This document shows, in pieces, positions 1 through 7,247 of a DNA stretch of 13,452 nt. The notes under the pieces were generated by a model. That model saw only the letters and a list, made by a program, of their open reading frames with translations. It was not told the DNA's origin and did no database searches. The DNA comes from an uncultured Eubacteriales bacterium (lineage in GTDB: Bacteria; Bacillota; Clostridia; Oscillospirales; Acutalibacteraceae), in assembly GCA_934615635.1 (NCBI GenBank), contig CAKTTT010000049.1:1-13452 (forward strand), read 5' to 3'. Position 1 is the first letter of the stretch. Every line of letters begins with the position of its first letter. The translations under genes were made by a program, and so were the position numbers.

Positions 1-843
1 CCACACCATGATCGCCACCGAACACTCGGATTTTGCCGCCTGGAGGAAGGTGTTGCCGAACCCTTGCTCCACCCCCAGCAGGACGAAATCATAAATCAAG
101 GCGGTGCGGCCCGTCTCCTCGTCGATTTTAACGTCGAAGATAACGTCGGGCAGGGTGACCTTCTGCTTCTTGCCGTCCACCTCCCGGCGGACCACCATGT
201 CGAAATGGGCTTTTCCGTTTTCACTTTTGCCACTTTGGAGTATCGAGGTCAGATCCAGATCGCTGAACACCGTTTTGCCGTTGATTTTGAGGATTTCGTC
301 CCCCGGCCGCAGCCCCGACTGGTAGCTGGTGGCCTCCTCCTTGAGCTGGGCGATGGTCATGGTGGCGTACAGCCGCTCTCCTTGGCTGTTGGGCATGGTG
401 CACACGCCGTAATAAACCACCAGCAGCACAAAACCGAGAATCAGATTCATCGTCGCGCCGGCGACCACAATCAGCACCCGGCGCCAGACTTTTTTATCAC
501 AAAAGGCCCGGGATTCCACTTTCACGGCCTCGGGCCGCGGCTCTTCGGCAGAAACCGGCGAATCCGACGGCTCCTCCCGGGAAGGCAGGGCAACCGAACC
601 GGCACCCGCTTCGTCCTCCCCCTCCATGGAACAGAAACCGCCGATAGGCAGCAGCCGCAGGGTATACTTGGTTTCTTTTTTCCCAAACTGCAGCAGCTTG
701 GGCCCCATCCCCATCGCAAACTCGTTGACCTTAACGCCCATGAGCTTGGCCATAACAAAATGTCCCAGCTCATGAACAAAAATGATCAAGCCGAAAATCA
801 GAATCGCCGCCAGGATTTTCAGCACCAGCGTCAAGCCCGACAT
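1..843 (-). CDS. rseP: RseP-type site-2 zinc metalloprotease, N-terminal 281 residues (partial)
   Basis: Membrane-embedded M50 protease that cleaves substrates, such as anti-sigma factors, within the membrane. The gene runs off the left edge, so only the first 281 residues are visible. Residues 4-24 form a membrane segment leading into the zinc site HELGH at 24-28 (HExxH). A second membrane segment is at about 122-146, and a PDZ domain at about 160-235 contains LRPGDEILKINGK. The C-terminal metal ligand region (NxxPxPxLDGG in the family) lies outside the window. The ATG at 843 has GGAG 6 nt upstream and lies 24 bp after the dxr stop, which supports one operon. Residues about 75-112 form a Pro/Glu/Ser-rich linker that seems longer than in typical relatives. 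The family is certain; the substrate cannot be told from sequence. Confidence 0.95.
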   Translation of the reverse strand, partial: MSGLTLVLKILAAILIFGLIIFVHELGHFVMAKLMGVKVNEFAMGMGPKLLQFGKKETKYTLRLLPIGGFCSMEGEDEAGAGSVALPSREEPSDSPVSAEEPRPEAVKVESRAFCDKKVWRRVLIVVAGATMNLILGFVLLVVYYGVCTMPNSQGERLYATMTIAQLKEEATSYQSGLRPGDEILKINGKTVFSDLDLTSILQSGKSENGKAHFDMVVRREVDGKKQKVTLPDVIFDVKIDEETGRTALIYDFVLLGVEQGFGNTFLQAAKSECSVAIMVW

Positions 844-867
844 GAAAATCTCCAAAAAGCCGTCACC

Positions 868-2061
868 TCACAATTTCATGCTGTGTTCCAGGGTCAGCCT
901 CCGGGCCTCCCGATCCGCTTCCAATACGTCTTCCACACTGCCCGCCGGCGGCAGCGTCCTCTCCAGAGCCTGCGCCGCCAGCCGCGAAATAGCGGTAAAG
1001 CCAATCCTTCCCTCCCGAAAAAGGGCCACCGCCTCCTCGTTGGCAGCGTTGACCGCTGCGGGATACAACCCTCCCCGACTGATCGCTTCCCGGCAGATAG
1101 TCATCGCGGGAAACGCCCTGTCGTCCGGCTGGAAAAAGGTCAGCTTCCCCCATTCCTCCAGCCGCAGCCGCCCCACCGGGGAGGCGACCCTCTCCGGATA
1201 GGTCAGCGCATACTGAATGGGGATGCGCATATCCGGCAGCCCCATCTGGGCAATCACCGAATGATCCTCATATTCGACCAGGGAGTGGACCACGCTTTCC
1301 CGATGGACCAGGATGTCAATCTGCTCCGGCGGCAGATCGAAGAGCCATCGCGCCTCAATAAGCTCCAGCCCCTTATTCATCATGGTAGCGGAATCGATGG
1401 TGATCTTGGCCCCCATGCTCCAGTTGGGATGGCGCAGCGCGTCCTCCAGGGTTACGTTCTCCAATTCAGCCGCCGTGCGGCCGAAAAAAGGCCCGCCGGA
1501 GGCGGTCAGAATCAAGCGCCGGAGACTGCGCCGGCCGGGAGGCGCCCCCTGCAGGCATTGGAAGATAGCCGAATGCTCGCTGTCCACCGGCAGCAGCTTC
1601 ACCCCTCTGCGGGCGGCGGCTTCCATGACGAAAGAGCCGCCCGCCACCAGCGTTTCCTTGTTTGCCAGCGCCACGTCCTTTCCCGCCTCAATGGCTGACA
1701 GGGTGGGCAGCAGCCCCACCATTCCCACCACGGCGTTGAGAACGACCTCCGTTTCCTCCAAGGCGGCCGCCGCGCACAATCCCTCCATACCCGACAGAAC
1801 GGTCACCGGAAGATCCCGCACCCGGTGCTTGAGGTCGGCCGCGGCATCCTCATGGAACATCACCGCCAGCCGCGGACGATACGCCCGAATCTGCCGCTCC
1901 AGCTCGGCGACGCGCGAGCCCGCCGCCAAGGCCGTGATCTCAAAGCCCAGCTTTTCCGCCACCTCCAGCGCCTGCAGGCCGATGGAGCCGGTAGAACCCA
2001 AAATGGACAAGCGTTTCGCCGGCGGTCTCTCGATTTCTCCTGTTGTTCCCATCCAAGTCAT
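868..2061 (-). CDS. dxr: 1-deoxy-D-xylulose 5-phosphate reductoisomerase
   Basis: Converts DXP to 2-C-methyl-D-erythritol 4-phosphate using NADPH and a divalent metal, the committed step of the MEP isoprenoid pathway; cytosolic. The 397 residues match the family length. The Rossmann NADPH motif GSTGSIG is at 22-28 and LANKETLV at 132-139. Metal ligands are D160 and E162 (in PVDSEHSA) and E233. Substrate-contact residues H211, S224, N229 and K230 lie in HPNWSMGAKITIDSATMMNKG. These correspond with a constant +2 offset to E. coli H209, S222, N227, K228 and E231, so the enzyme should be active. The start at 2061 is chosen because GGAG lies 8 nt upstream; a second ATG at 2052 is possible. The reading frame stays open much further upstream, but that part is the shadow of cdsA. 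It lies 26 bp downstream of cdsA and 24 bp upstream of rseP. Confidence 0.97.
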   Translation of the reverse strand: MTWMGTTGEIERPPAKRLSILGSTGSIGLQALEVAEKLGFEITALAAGSRVAELERQIRAYRPRLAVMFHEDAAADLKHRVRDLPVTVLSGMEGLCAAAALEETEVVLNAVVGMVGLLPTLSAIEAGKDVALANKETLVAGGSFVMEAAARRGVKLLPVDSEHSAIFQCLQGAPPGRRSLRRLILTASGGPFFGRTAAELENVTLEDALRHPNWSMGAKITIDSATMMNKGLELIEARWLFDLPPEQIDILVHRESVVHSLVEYEDHSVIAQMGLPDMRIPIQYALTYPERVASPVGRLRLEEWGKLTFFQPDDRAFPAMTICREAISRGGLYPAAVNAANEEAVALFREGRIGFTAISRLAAQALERTLPPAGSVEDVLEADREARRLTLEHSMKL

Positions 2062-2087
2062 AAGCCCTTCTCCGATTTTCTTTGATC

Positions 2088-2930
2088 TCAATACACCAGC
2101 GGGAAATACTGCACCGCCAGCAGTGTGAAGGGAGCCACGAACATCAGGCTGTCGAAACGGTCCATCACACCTCCGTGACCCGGCATGATGTGGCCGAAAT
2201 CCTTCACCTGACACTGCCGCTTGATGATGGAGGCCAGCAGATCCCCCAATACCGACAGCGGTGCGCAGATCAGCGCCAACAGCGCCACCTGCCACAGGCT
2301 GACCGTGGCGGTCACGCCCATATGATTCAAATAAAGCTGATACAGATACCCCGCTAGCACACTGGAGCCCACCGAAACCACGAAGCCGCCGATAAGCCCT
2401 TCCACGGTTTTCTTGGGGCTGATCTTCGGGCAAAGCTTATGCTTGCCGAAAAAGGTCCCGACAAAATAAGCGCCGATATCGCACAGCCAGGCCATCACGA
2501 TGGCGAGAAACACATAAAACAAGCCGTCCCGGTCGTCCCCGCGGCCGCTCATGGGCCGCAGATAGGCCAGGCAGGAGATGGAAACCGGCACCAAGATGGA
2601 TACGAAAAACACAAAGCCCGTGCGCTCCACCCGGAGGCTGTCGTGATAGATGATCTGAATCGTTACCAGGACGATGCAATAAACCAGCACCGCCGCCACA
2701 GCGGGCCGTCCCCGGTCCAGCCAGAGCAGGAAAGGGGAAAGGACGGCAAAAACCATCGCCGCGCTCACCAATCCCCTGTGGCCGACAAATCGGGTGACGA
2801 TCAGCATCTCATACATGGCCAGACCGCAGATCAAAGCCATGGCGATATTCAAAAAAATCGGCGGCAGCAGGATCAGCACCACCAGTGCCAGCGCCGAACC
2901 CACAATTCCCGTCAATATACGCACCTTCAT
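2088..2930 (-). CDS. cdsA: Phosphatidate cytidylyltransferase (CDP-diacylglycerol synthase)
   Basis: Integral membrane enzyme that makes CDP-diacylglycerol from phosphatidic acid and CTP, the branch point for bacterial phospholipids. The 280 residues are dominated by hydrophobic segments; clear ones are at about 8-48, 54-70, 78-95, 105-122, 138-160, 180-198 and 212-228. The family signature S-x(2)-K-R-x(4)-K-D-x-G-x(2)-x-P-x-H-G-G-x-x-D-R-x-D is present at residues 234-260 (KRQCQVKDFGHIMPGHGG, then DRFD). The conserved D151 (DIGAY) and SPKKTVEG at 171-178 are also seen. The ATG at 2930 has only a weak upstream GGA, unlike its neighbours. Translation may therefore rely partly on coupling or be less efficient, which is an inference. 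It sits between uppS (82 bp) and dxr (26 bp) in the same direction. Confidence 0.96.
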   Translation of the reverse strand: MKVRILTGIVGSALALVVLILLPPIFLNIAMALICGLAMYEMLIVTRFVGHRGLVSAAMVFAVLSPFLLWLDRGRPAVAAVLVYCIVLVTIQIIYHDSLRVERTGFVFFVSILVPVSISCLAYLRPMSGRGDDRDGLFYVFLAIVMAWLCDIGAYFVGTFFGKHKLCPKISPKKTVEGLIGGFVVSVGSSVLAGYLYQLYLNHMGVTATVSLWQVALLALICAPLSVLGDLLASIIKRQCQVKDFGHIMPGHGGVMDRFDSLMFVAPFTLLAVQYFPLVY

Positions 2931-3012
2931 ACACCAATCCAGCCTTTCCCGGCTTCATCCGCCATAACAGCCAACGAAGCCCTCCTTCTTTTCCCGCCCG
3001 GGGCTATAAAGA

Positions 3013-3759
3013 TCACAAACCGCCAAAGCGCCGGTTCCGGCGGGAATAGGCCGCGATCGCCCTGTCCAGATCATCCGTGGTGAAATCCGGCCAAAGGATC
3101 TCCTCCATAAACACATATTCCGCATAGGCCGATTGCCAAAGCAGAAAATTGGAGGTACGGTATTCCCCGCTGGGACGCAGAATCAGGTCGGGATCCGGCT
3201 GTCCGGCGGTATACATCCGTTGGCTCAGCAGCGTTTCAGTGATATCCTCCGGCCGAAGCCGACCGTCCCGAATCTCTTCCGCCAAGCTTCTCGCCGCCTG
3301 CGCAATCTCCGGCCTCCCGCCGTAATTGATGGCGATATTCAGCGTCATACCGGTCTTATGGCAGGTGGACTCCTCCGCCTCCCGCATGAGCTGCCGGATA
3401 TCCGGCTCCAACGGCGCAAAATCCCCGATGAACCGGGTGCGGATGTTTTCCGCCTGAAAATCCTTCAGGGACTCCTTCAGGTACTGCCGAAGCAGATCCA
3501 TGATGGCGTCCACCTCCTCCTTGGGGCGGCTCCAGTTCTCGGTAGAAAAGGCGTATACCGTCAGATATTGTATCCCGATCTTTTCACAATATTTGGTAAT
3601 TTTTCGAAACACCTGGGCGCCGGCGGCATGTCCCGCCTGCCGCGGCAGGCCGCGCTTTTTCGCCCAACGGCCGTTTCCATCCATGATGATGCCGACGTGG
3701 ACGGGAAACGCCTTCTTTTCCACCGGCGGCACAGGCCTTTTTTTACTTTTAAAAAACAT
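3013..3759 (-). CDS. uppS: Isoprenyl transferase (undecaprenyl diphosphate synthase)
   Basis: Cis-prenyltransferase that extends farnesyl diphosphate with isopentenyl units to undecaprenyl diphosphate, the lipid carrier for peptidoglycan and other wall polymers. At 248 residues it has the family length. The motif MDGNGRWA at 26-33 contains the catalytic Asp D27; FSTENW is at 71-76, NYGGRPE near 165, and the C-terminal block runs DPDLILRPSGEYRTSNFLLW. In that block the pyrophosphate-binding Arg, Glu, Arg and Ser are kept, but the usual R-T-(S/G)-G-E reads R-P-S-G-E, a conservative family variant. The start at 3759 has AGGGG 8 nt upstream. It follows frr after a 130 bp gap that holds a 12-bp hairpin. 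The neighbours dxr (precursor supply) and cdsA fit an envelope lipid operon. Confidence 0.97.
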   Translation of the reverse strand: MFFKSKKRPVPPVEKKAFPVHVGIIMDGNGRWAKKRGLPRQAGHAAGAQVFRKITKYCEKIGIQYLTVYAFSTENWSRPKEEVDAIMDLLRQYLKESLKDFQAENIRTRFIGDFAPLEPDIRQLMREAEESTCHKTGMTLNIAINYGGRPEIAQAARSLAEEIRDGRLRPEDITETLLSQRMYTAGQPDPDLILRPSGEYRTSNFLLWQSAYAEYVFMEEILWPDFTTDDLDRAIAAYSRRNRRFGGL

Positions 3760-3850
3760 ACGGCTTTCCCCTGTCCCGCCGTTTTCGGCGTGCGAGCGTT
3801 ATGGAATCCGCCCCGCGGAGCCTTCGGCAGCCCCGGGAGGATTTTTATGA

Positions 3851-3890
3851 AGGGCTGCTGCAAGTTGTCCTGTGCAGCAGCCCTCTTTTT
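3851..3890. other. Perfect 12-bp hairpin between frr and uppS
   Basis: AGGGCTGCTGCA at 3851-3862 pairs perfectly with TGCAGCAGCCCT at 3873-3884 across a 10-nt loop. The T-rich tract TCTTTTT (3884-3890) follows it on the plus strand only and reaches the first base of the frr stop codon (TGA, 3890-3892). For minus-strand transcripts the stem has no U-run after it. It therefore looks like an intrinsic terminator against antisense transcription, or a processing or stability stem within the operon mRNA. Confidence 0.6.
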
Positions 3891-4444
3891 CAGATTTCCA
3901 TGATCTCCTTGTCCTTTGCGGCGGCGGTTTCGTCAATCTCCTTGCAGAAGCGGTCGGTGAGCGTCTGCATCTTCTTTTCCGCATTTTTCAGATCGTCCTC
4001 GGTGATTTCGGATTTCTTCTTCATGTCCTTGAGCTTATCCATCGCGTCCCGGCGGATGGAGCGCACGGCGATTTTGGCTTCCTCGCAGTACTTGTAAACG
4101 CCCTTCACCAGCTCCCGGCGGCGCTCCTCGGTCAGCGGCGGGAAAACCAGCCGCAGAACAGATCCGTCGTTTTGAGGATTGAGGCCGATATCAGAGGTTA
4201 AAATCGCCTTTTCAATCAGCTTGAGCGTGCTTTTATCCCACGGCTGGATCAGCAGGGTGCGGGCTTCCGGGACGGAAACCGCCGCTACCTGGTTCACCGG
4301 CGTGGGGATGCCGTAGTATTCCACCATGACCTTGTCCAGGACATTGGGATTGGCGCGGCCCGCCCGGATGGAGGCGTATTCCCCCAGGAGAGCGTTCACC
4401 GTTTTGCTCATCTTGTCTTCCGCCGTTTTAAACACCTGTTCCAT
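3890..4444 (-). CDS. frr: Ribosome recycling factor
   Basis: Cytosolic factor that, with EF-G, splits post-termination ribosomes. The 184 residues have the standard RRF length and two-domain plan. Domain I helices cover about 1-29 and 105-184, and the beta domain II about 31-104 (VMVEYYGIPTPVNQVA, then LLIQPWD). The basic helix YCEEAKIAVRSIRRDAMDKLK at about 119-139 carries the conserved ribosome-contacting arginines (R128, R131, R132). The C-terminal helix is rich in Lys and Glu. The ATG at 4444 has GGAGG 8 nt upstream. It starts 30 bp after the pyrH stop, the usual pyrH-frr pair seen across bacteria. Confidence 0.98.
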   Translation of the reverse strand: MEQVFKTAEDKMSKTVNALLGEYASIRAGRANPNVLDKVMVEYYGIPTPVNQVAAVSVPEARTLLIQPWDKSTLKLIEKAILTSDIGLNPQNDGSVLRLVFPPLTEERRRELVKGVYKYCEEAKIAVRSIRRDAMDKLKDMKKKSEITEDDLKNAEKKMQTLTDRFCKEIDETAAAKDKEIMEI

Positions 4445-4474
4445 TCGTCCTACCTCCGTTCGTGTTATCGGGTC

Positions 4475-5179
4475 TCAGTGGACAAGGGTACCGATTTTTT
4501 CTCCGCAGATCGCGCGGACGATATTCTCCGGATCGTTCAGATTGAACACCAGAATCGGGATCTGATTATCCTTGCACAGGGTGGCGGCGGTGGAATCCAT
4601 CACCTTGAGGTCCCGGTTGAGGACATCCATGAAATCCAGCGAATCGAACCGCACCGCATCGGGATTGATTTTGGGATCGCTGTCGTACACCCCATCCACC
4701 ATGCTGGCCTTGAGGATAACGTCCGCCTCGATCTCCGCCGCCCGGAGAGCCGCGGCCGTGTCGGTGGAGAAGAAGGGGTTTCCGGTCCCGCAGCCAAAGA
4801 TGACCACCCTCCCCTTTTCCATATGCCGCACCGCCCGGTTGCGGATATAGGGCTCGGCAATCTGATTCATGGCGATGGCGGTCTGCACCCGCACATCGCA
4901 GTCCAACTGCTCCAGCGCGTCCGCCAGCGCCAAGGCGTTGATGGTGGTGGCCAGCATCCCCATGTGATCCGCCCGGGTGCGGTCCATTTTGCCGCTGGAG
5001 CGGCCCCGCCAGAAATTCCCGCCGCCGACGACGACGCCGATTTGTACCCCCAAGTCCGCACACTTCTTCACCGCGCCGCAGATTTTCAGCACTGTGTCGA
5101 AATCCAAGCCGGCTTTGGCTTCTCCCGCCATGGCCTCGCCGCTCAGCTTCAGCAATACCCGCCTATATTGTGGTTCCAT
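4475..5179 (-). CDS. pyrH: Uridylate (UMP) kinase
   Basis: Phosphorylates UMP to UDP with ATP in pyrimidine nucleotide synthesis; bacterial hexameric enzyme of the amino acid kinase fold. Its 234 residues match the family. Visible motifs are KLSGEA at 11-16 (phosphate binding), VVVGGGNFWRGR at 49-60, RADHMGMLAT at 69-78 (conserved Asp D71), GTGNPFFSTDTAAALRA at 131-147 (UMP binding) and DGVYDSDP at 162-169 (ATP site). The ATG at 5179 has only a weak GGA-type SD. A TTTACA-17-TAAAAT promoter ends about 88 bp upstream, so pyrH probably heads the pyrH-frr-uppS-cdsA-dxr-rseP unit. rpsB and tsf, which precede pyrH in many genomes, are not here; a helicase occupies that place. Confidence 0.98.
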   Translation of the reverse strand: MEPQYRRVLLKLSGEAMAGEAKAGLDFDTVLKICGAVKKCADLGVQIGVVVGGGNFWRGRSSGKMDRTRADHMGMLATTINALALADALEQLDCDVRVQTAIAMNQIAEPYIRNRAVRHMEKGRVVIFGCGTGNPFFSTDTAAALRAAEIEADVILKASMVDGVYDSDPKINPDAVRFDSLDFMDVLNRDLKVMDSTAATLCKDNQIPILVFNLNDPENIVRAICGEKIGTLVH

Positions 5180-5266
5180 CTGCTTTCCACGTCCGTTTCC
5201 CTAAATTTTCCCGGGCCCATCCGGCCGGACGGCCGCTCTCCGAAAGCCGGGTTTCTTCATTCCATC

Positions 5267-5295
5267 ATTTTACTATATTCCCTCTGGCCTGTAAA
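5267..5295 (-). promoter_or_regulatory. Sigma-A-type promoter for the pyrH operon
   Basis: On the minus strand the -35 hexamer TTTACA (5295-5290) is followed, after exactly 17 bp, by the -10 hexamer TAAAAT (5272-5267). Each is one mismatch from consensus. Transcription would begin near 5260, giving a leader of about 80 nt before pyrH. The leader includes a GC-rich inverted repeat around 5221-5234. Confidence 0.7.
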
Positions 5296-5324
5296 GCCAT
5301 AACGGTAAATTCTATGTGAATTTT

Positions 5325-6992
5325 CTATCCTTTACCACCCTTTACCACACCCGACGGCCGAAAGTTTCCTCTCTTTTCCCGCCCCTTATACCGCTTGGTA
5401 ACGGTGGGACGGCCGGTGATCTTGCAATCGGTCATAGCCGCTATGGTGCTGTCCACCTCTGTCTCGGGGATCGCCACCACCGTTTCGTCATCGAAAATCT
5501 CAATTTTTCCGATATCCCGGCCGGAAAGCCTGGTCCGCCCGGTGATGGCGCCTACAATGTGATTGGGCGCCACGCGGCTGGATCGCCCGATATTGATGGT
5601 GATTTTCTGATAGCCGCCGCTCCGGCCGCCGGTGCGTACGCCGGCCGCCGGGACAGCCGGAAGCTGCCGGATTTCCGGGATATCCTCTTCCTGCCCGCCG
5701 TAATGGAGCGCCAGCGCCGCCGCCGCGATCCGCAGCGGTTCCAGCCCGCCGGCGGCCAGTTTCTCCGCCATTTCCAGGTAGGAGGATCCCTCATCCACCG
5801 TCCGGGCGGCCTGCGCGATTTCCGCCGAGATGTCTTCCTGCCTGCGCTGGCGGATCTCCTCCGGTCGCGGAATATCCATCCGGCTGATTTTCGTTTTTAC
5901 CATCCGGGCGATCTGTATGAGCTCCCCCACCTGCCGACGGCCGCTGCAGATCGTAACCGCCTTGCCCGAACGTCCCGCCCGGCCGGTCCGGCCGATGCGG
6001 TGGACATAGTATTCGGTATTTTGCGGGATATCATAATTGAACACATACTCGATGCCGTCCACGTCGATGCCTCTGGCCGCCACGTCGGTGGCCACCAGGA
6101 TGCGGCGGCGGCCCTGCTTGAAGGCGTCCATCGTCTGGGTGCGCTGGGATTGCTTCATGTCGCCATGCAACCCTTCCGCGTCCAGCCCGTGGGCGCACAG
6201 ATAGCCGGCGACCTCTTCCACCATCCGCTTGGTGTTGCAGAAAACCATGGCCAGTTTTGGCGCGTGATACCGCAGCAGCAGGGCGAGCGCATCCATCTTC
6301 CGGCCCATGGGCACGTCGCAGTAGGCCTGCTCGATGTTCTCCACCGTCTCCTGCTTTTGACGTATCTGCACCATCTCCGGATCCTTCTGGTACATTTGGG
6401 TGATCGCCAGGATGGCGGGCGGCATCGTGGCGGAAAACAGCACCGTCTGTCGCTCCTCCGGCGTCTGGGAGAGGATGGCTTCGATATCCTCTCGAAAGCC
6501 CATGCTCAACATCTCATCCGCCTCGTCCAGCACCACCATGCGTATGCCCTCCAGCTTCAGGGTACGCCGCCGCATATGGTCCATCACCCTGCCGGGGGTG
6601 CCCACCACCAGGTTGGCCGCACGGAGCTTGGCGATCTGCCGGTCCATCGGCGCGCCGCCATAAACATCCGCCGTCCGGATGCCCGGCGTATAGCGGGCCA
6701 GCTTGCGGATTTCCTCGCAGGCTTGTACCGCCAGTTCCCGGGTGGGACACAAAATCAGCACCTGGGCGCTGGTCCGCTTCTCTGAAATCGTATCGATACA
6801 TTCGATGGCCGGTATACCGAAAGCCAACGTTTTTCCGGTCCCTGTCTGGGAGCGGCCGATCACGTCCCGGCCGGTTTGAATCAGCGGGATACTCTGGGCC
6901 TGGATGTCGGTGGCGGTATCGAAGCCCATCTCCTCCACGGCGCGGCGGATGCCGGAGGTCAGGGTCAGGTCTGCAAAAGCAACAGGATTCAT
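5325..6992 (-). CDS. DEAD-box ATP-dependent RNA helicase with C-terminal DbpA-like RNA-binding domain
   Basis: Cytosolic RNA helicase likely to act in ribosome assembly, RNA decay or cold adaptation; DeaD/CsdA and CshA-type roles are inferred from the family. The 555 residues show the Q-motif region at 5-38, motif I SQTGTGKT 48-55, PTRELA 83-88, TPGR 132-135, DEAD 156-159, SAT 187-189, VFCNTKR 250-256, ATDVAARGID 301-310 and HRIGRTGRAGRSG 331-343. A C-terminal beta-rich segment at about 462-535 resembles the DbpA/CsdA RNA-binding domain (ITINIGR, then HIVGAITG). A short basic tail rich in Gly, Lys and Arg follows. The ATG at 6992 has GGAGAAAGG 14 nt upstream, a rather long spacing; a CTG just before it (6995) is in frame. 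It has its own promoter and a leader hairpin. No clear terminator separates it from pyrH, so read-through is possible. Confidence 0.96.
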   Translation of the reverse strand: MNPVAFADLTLTSGIRRAVEEMGFDTATDIQAQSIPLIQTGRDVIGRSQTGTGKTLAFGIPAIECIDTISEKRTSAQVLILCPTRELAVQACEEIRKLARYTPGIRTADVYGGAPMDRQIAKLRAANLVVGTPGRVMDHMRRRTLKLEGIRMVVLDEADEMLSMGFREDIEAILSQTPEERQTVLFSATMPPAILAITQMYQKDPEMVQIRQKQETVENIEQAYCDVPMGRKMDALALLLRYHAPKLAMVFCNTKRMVEEVAGYLCAHGLDAEGLHGDMKQSQRTQTMDAFKQGRRRILVATDVAARGIDVDGIEYVFNYDIPQNTEYYVHRIGRTGRAGRSGKAVTICSGRRQVGELIQIARMVKTKISRMDIPRPEEIRQRRQEDISAEIAQAARTVDEGSSYLEMAEKLAAGGLEPLRIAAAALALHYGGQEEDIPEIRQLPAVPAAGVRTGGRSGGYQKITINIGRSSRVAPNHIVGAITGRTRLSGRDIGKIEIFDDETVVAIPETEVDSTIAAMTDCKITGRPTVTKRYKGREKRGNFRPSGVVKGGKG

Positions 6993-7076
6993 CAGGGGGA
7001 ATCAAGCCTTTCTCCATATATTTCTTTAACAAGTAGTATGGCCGGTATTTGCCGGTACAGACAAGGGGACACACAG

Positions 7077-7103
7077 AAAAAGCAGGGATGTCCTCCCCGC
7101 TTT
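7077..7103 (-). terminator. Terminator-like hairpin (candidate attenuator) in the helicase leader
   Basis: Read on the minus strand, AAAGCGGGGA (7103-7094) pairs with TCCCTGCTTT (7088-7079) across a GGACA loop. The stem is 10 bp with one G-T wobble, and a U-run (TTTTT, 7081-7077) follows directly. It lies roughly 30-55 nt downstream of the predicted helicase start site and about 85 nt before the start codon. No upstream minus-strand gene needs termination here, so a conditional terminator in the leader is the natural reading. Confidence 0.6.
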
Positions 7104-7136
7104 CCGCGCACACAAATCCGGCAAATCGAACAATTG

Positions 7137-7165
7137 ATTATACCATTTATAGGATATTGCGTCAA
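7137..7165 (-). promoter_or_regulatory. Near-consensus sigma-A promoter for the helicase gene
   Basis: On the minus strand TTGACG (7165-7160), a 17-bp spacer and TATAAT (7142-7137) form an almost perfect housekeeping promoter. Transcription would start near 7130, giving a leader of about 138 nt before the ATG at 6992. The -35 box lies next to that of the divergent promoter at 7167-7195. Confidence 0.85.
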
Positions 7166-7166
7166 A

Positions 7167-7195
7167 TGGTTTTTTCCAAAATGATGTGATAAAAT
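7167..7195 (+). promoter_or_regulatory. Extended -10 promoter for the 7248-8441 operon
   Basis: TAAAAT at 7190-7195 is preceded by TGA (7187-7189), an extended -10 element. The -35 position, 17 bp upstream, reads TGGTTT and is weak. Initiation would be near 7202. The leader then carries two copies of CCGGATCATC (7209-7218 and 7221-7230) just before the SD at 7236-7240. Confidence 0.5.
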
Positions 7196-7208
7196 AGAAA
7201 GCAAGAAT

Positions 7209-7230
7209 CCGGATCATCCGCCGGATCATC
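7209..7230 (+). repeat. Tandem CCGGATCATC pair in the 5' leader
   Basis: Two identical 10-mers sit 12 bp apart. The ends ATCCGG (7207-7212) and CCGGAT (7221-7226) also form an inverted repeat with an 8-nt loop. It lies between the predicted start site and the SD of the 7248 gene. This could be an operator or simple duplication; the sequence alone does not decide. Confidence 0.45.
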
Positions 7231-7247
7231 GTCTGGGAGGGACCTTC

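Noticed and set aside
64..1698. Long plus-strand open frame over rseP and dxr
   Set aside because: It is the antisense shadow of clear genes on the minus strand (HELGH protease and DXR motifs). It has no domain signature and His/Pro/Gln-rich composition typical of shadow frames in GC-rich DNA.
868..2433. Extended DXR frame, starting inside cdsA
   Set aside because: The first part is the out-of-frame shadow of cdsA. DXR family similarity begins near residue 17 of the 397-residue form, which has a good SD at 2061.
5316..6785. 489-residue plus-strand open frame over the helicase
   Set aside because: Fully antisense to the DEAD-box helicase, whose motifs are unambiguous. Low-complexity His/Arg/Gly composition and no SD.
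7026..7229. 67-residue minus-strand frame in the helicase leader
   Set aside because: It starts upstream of the predicted promoter, has no SD and crosses the promoter and the attenuator hairpin.
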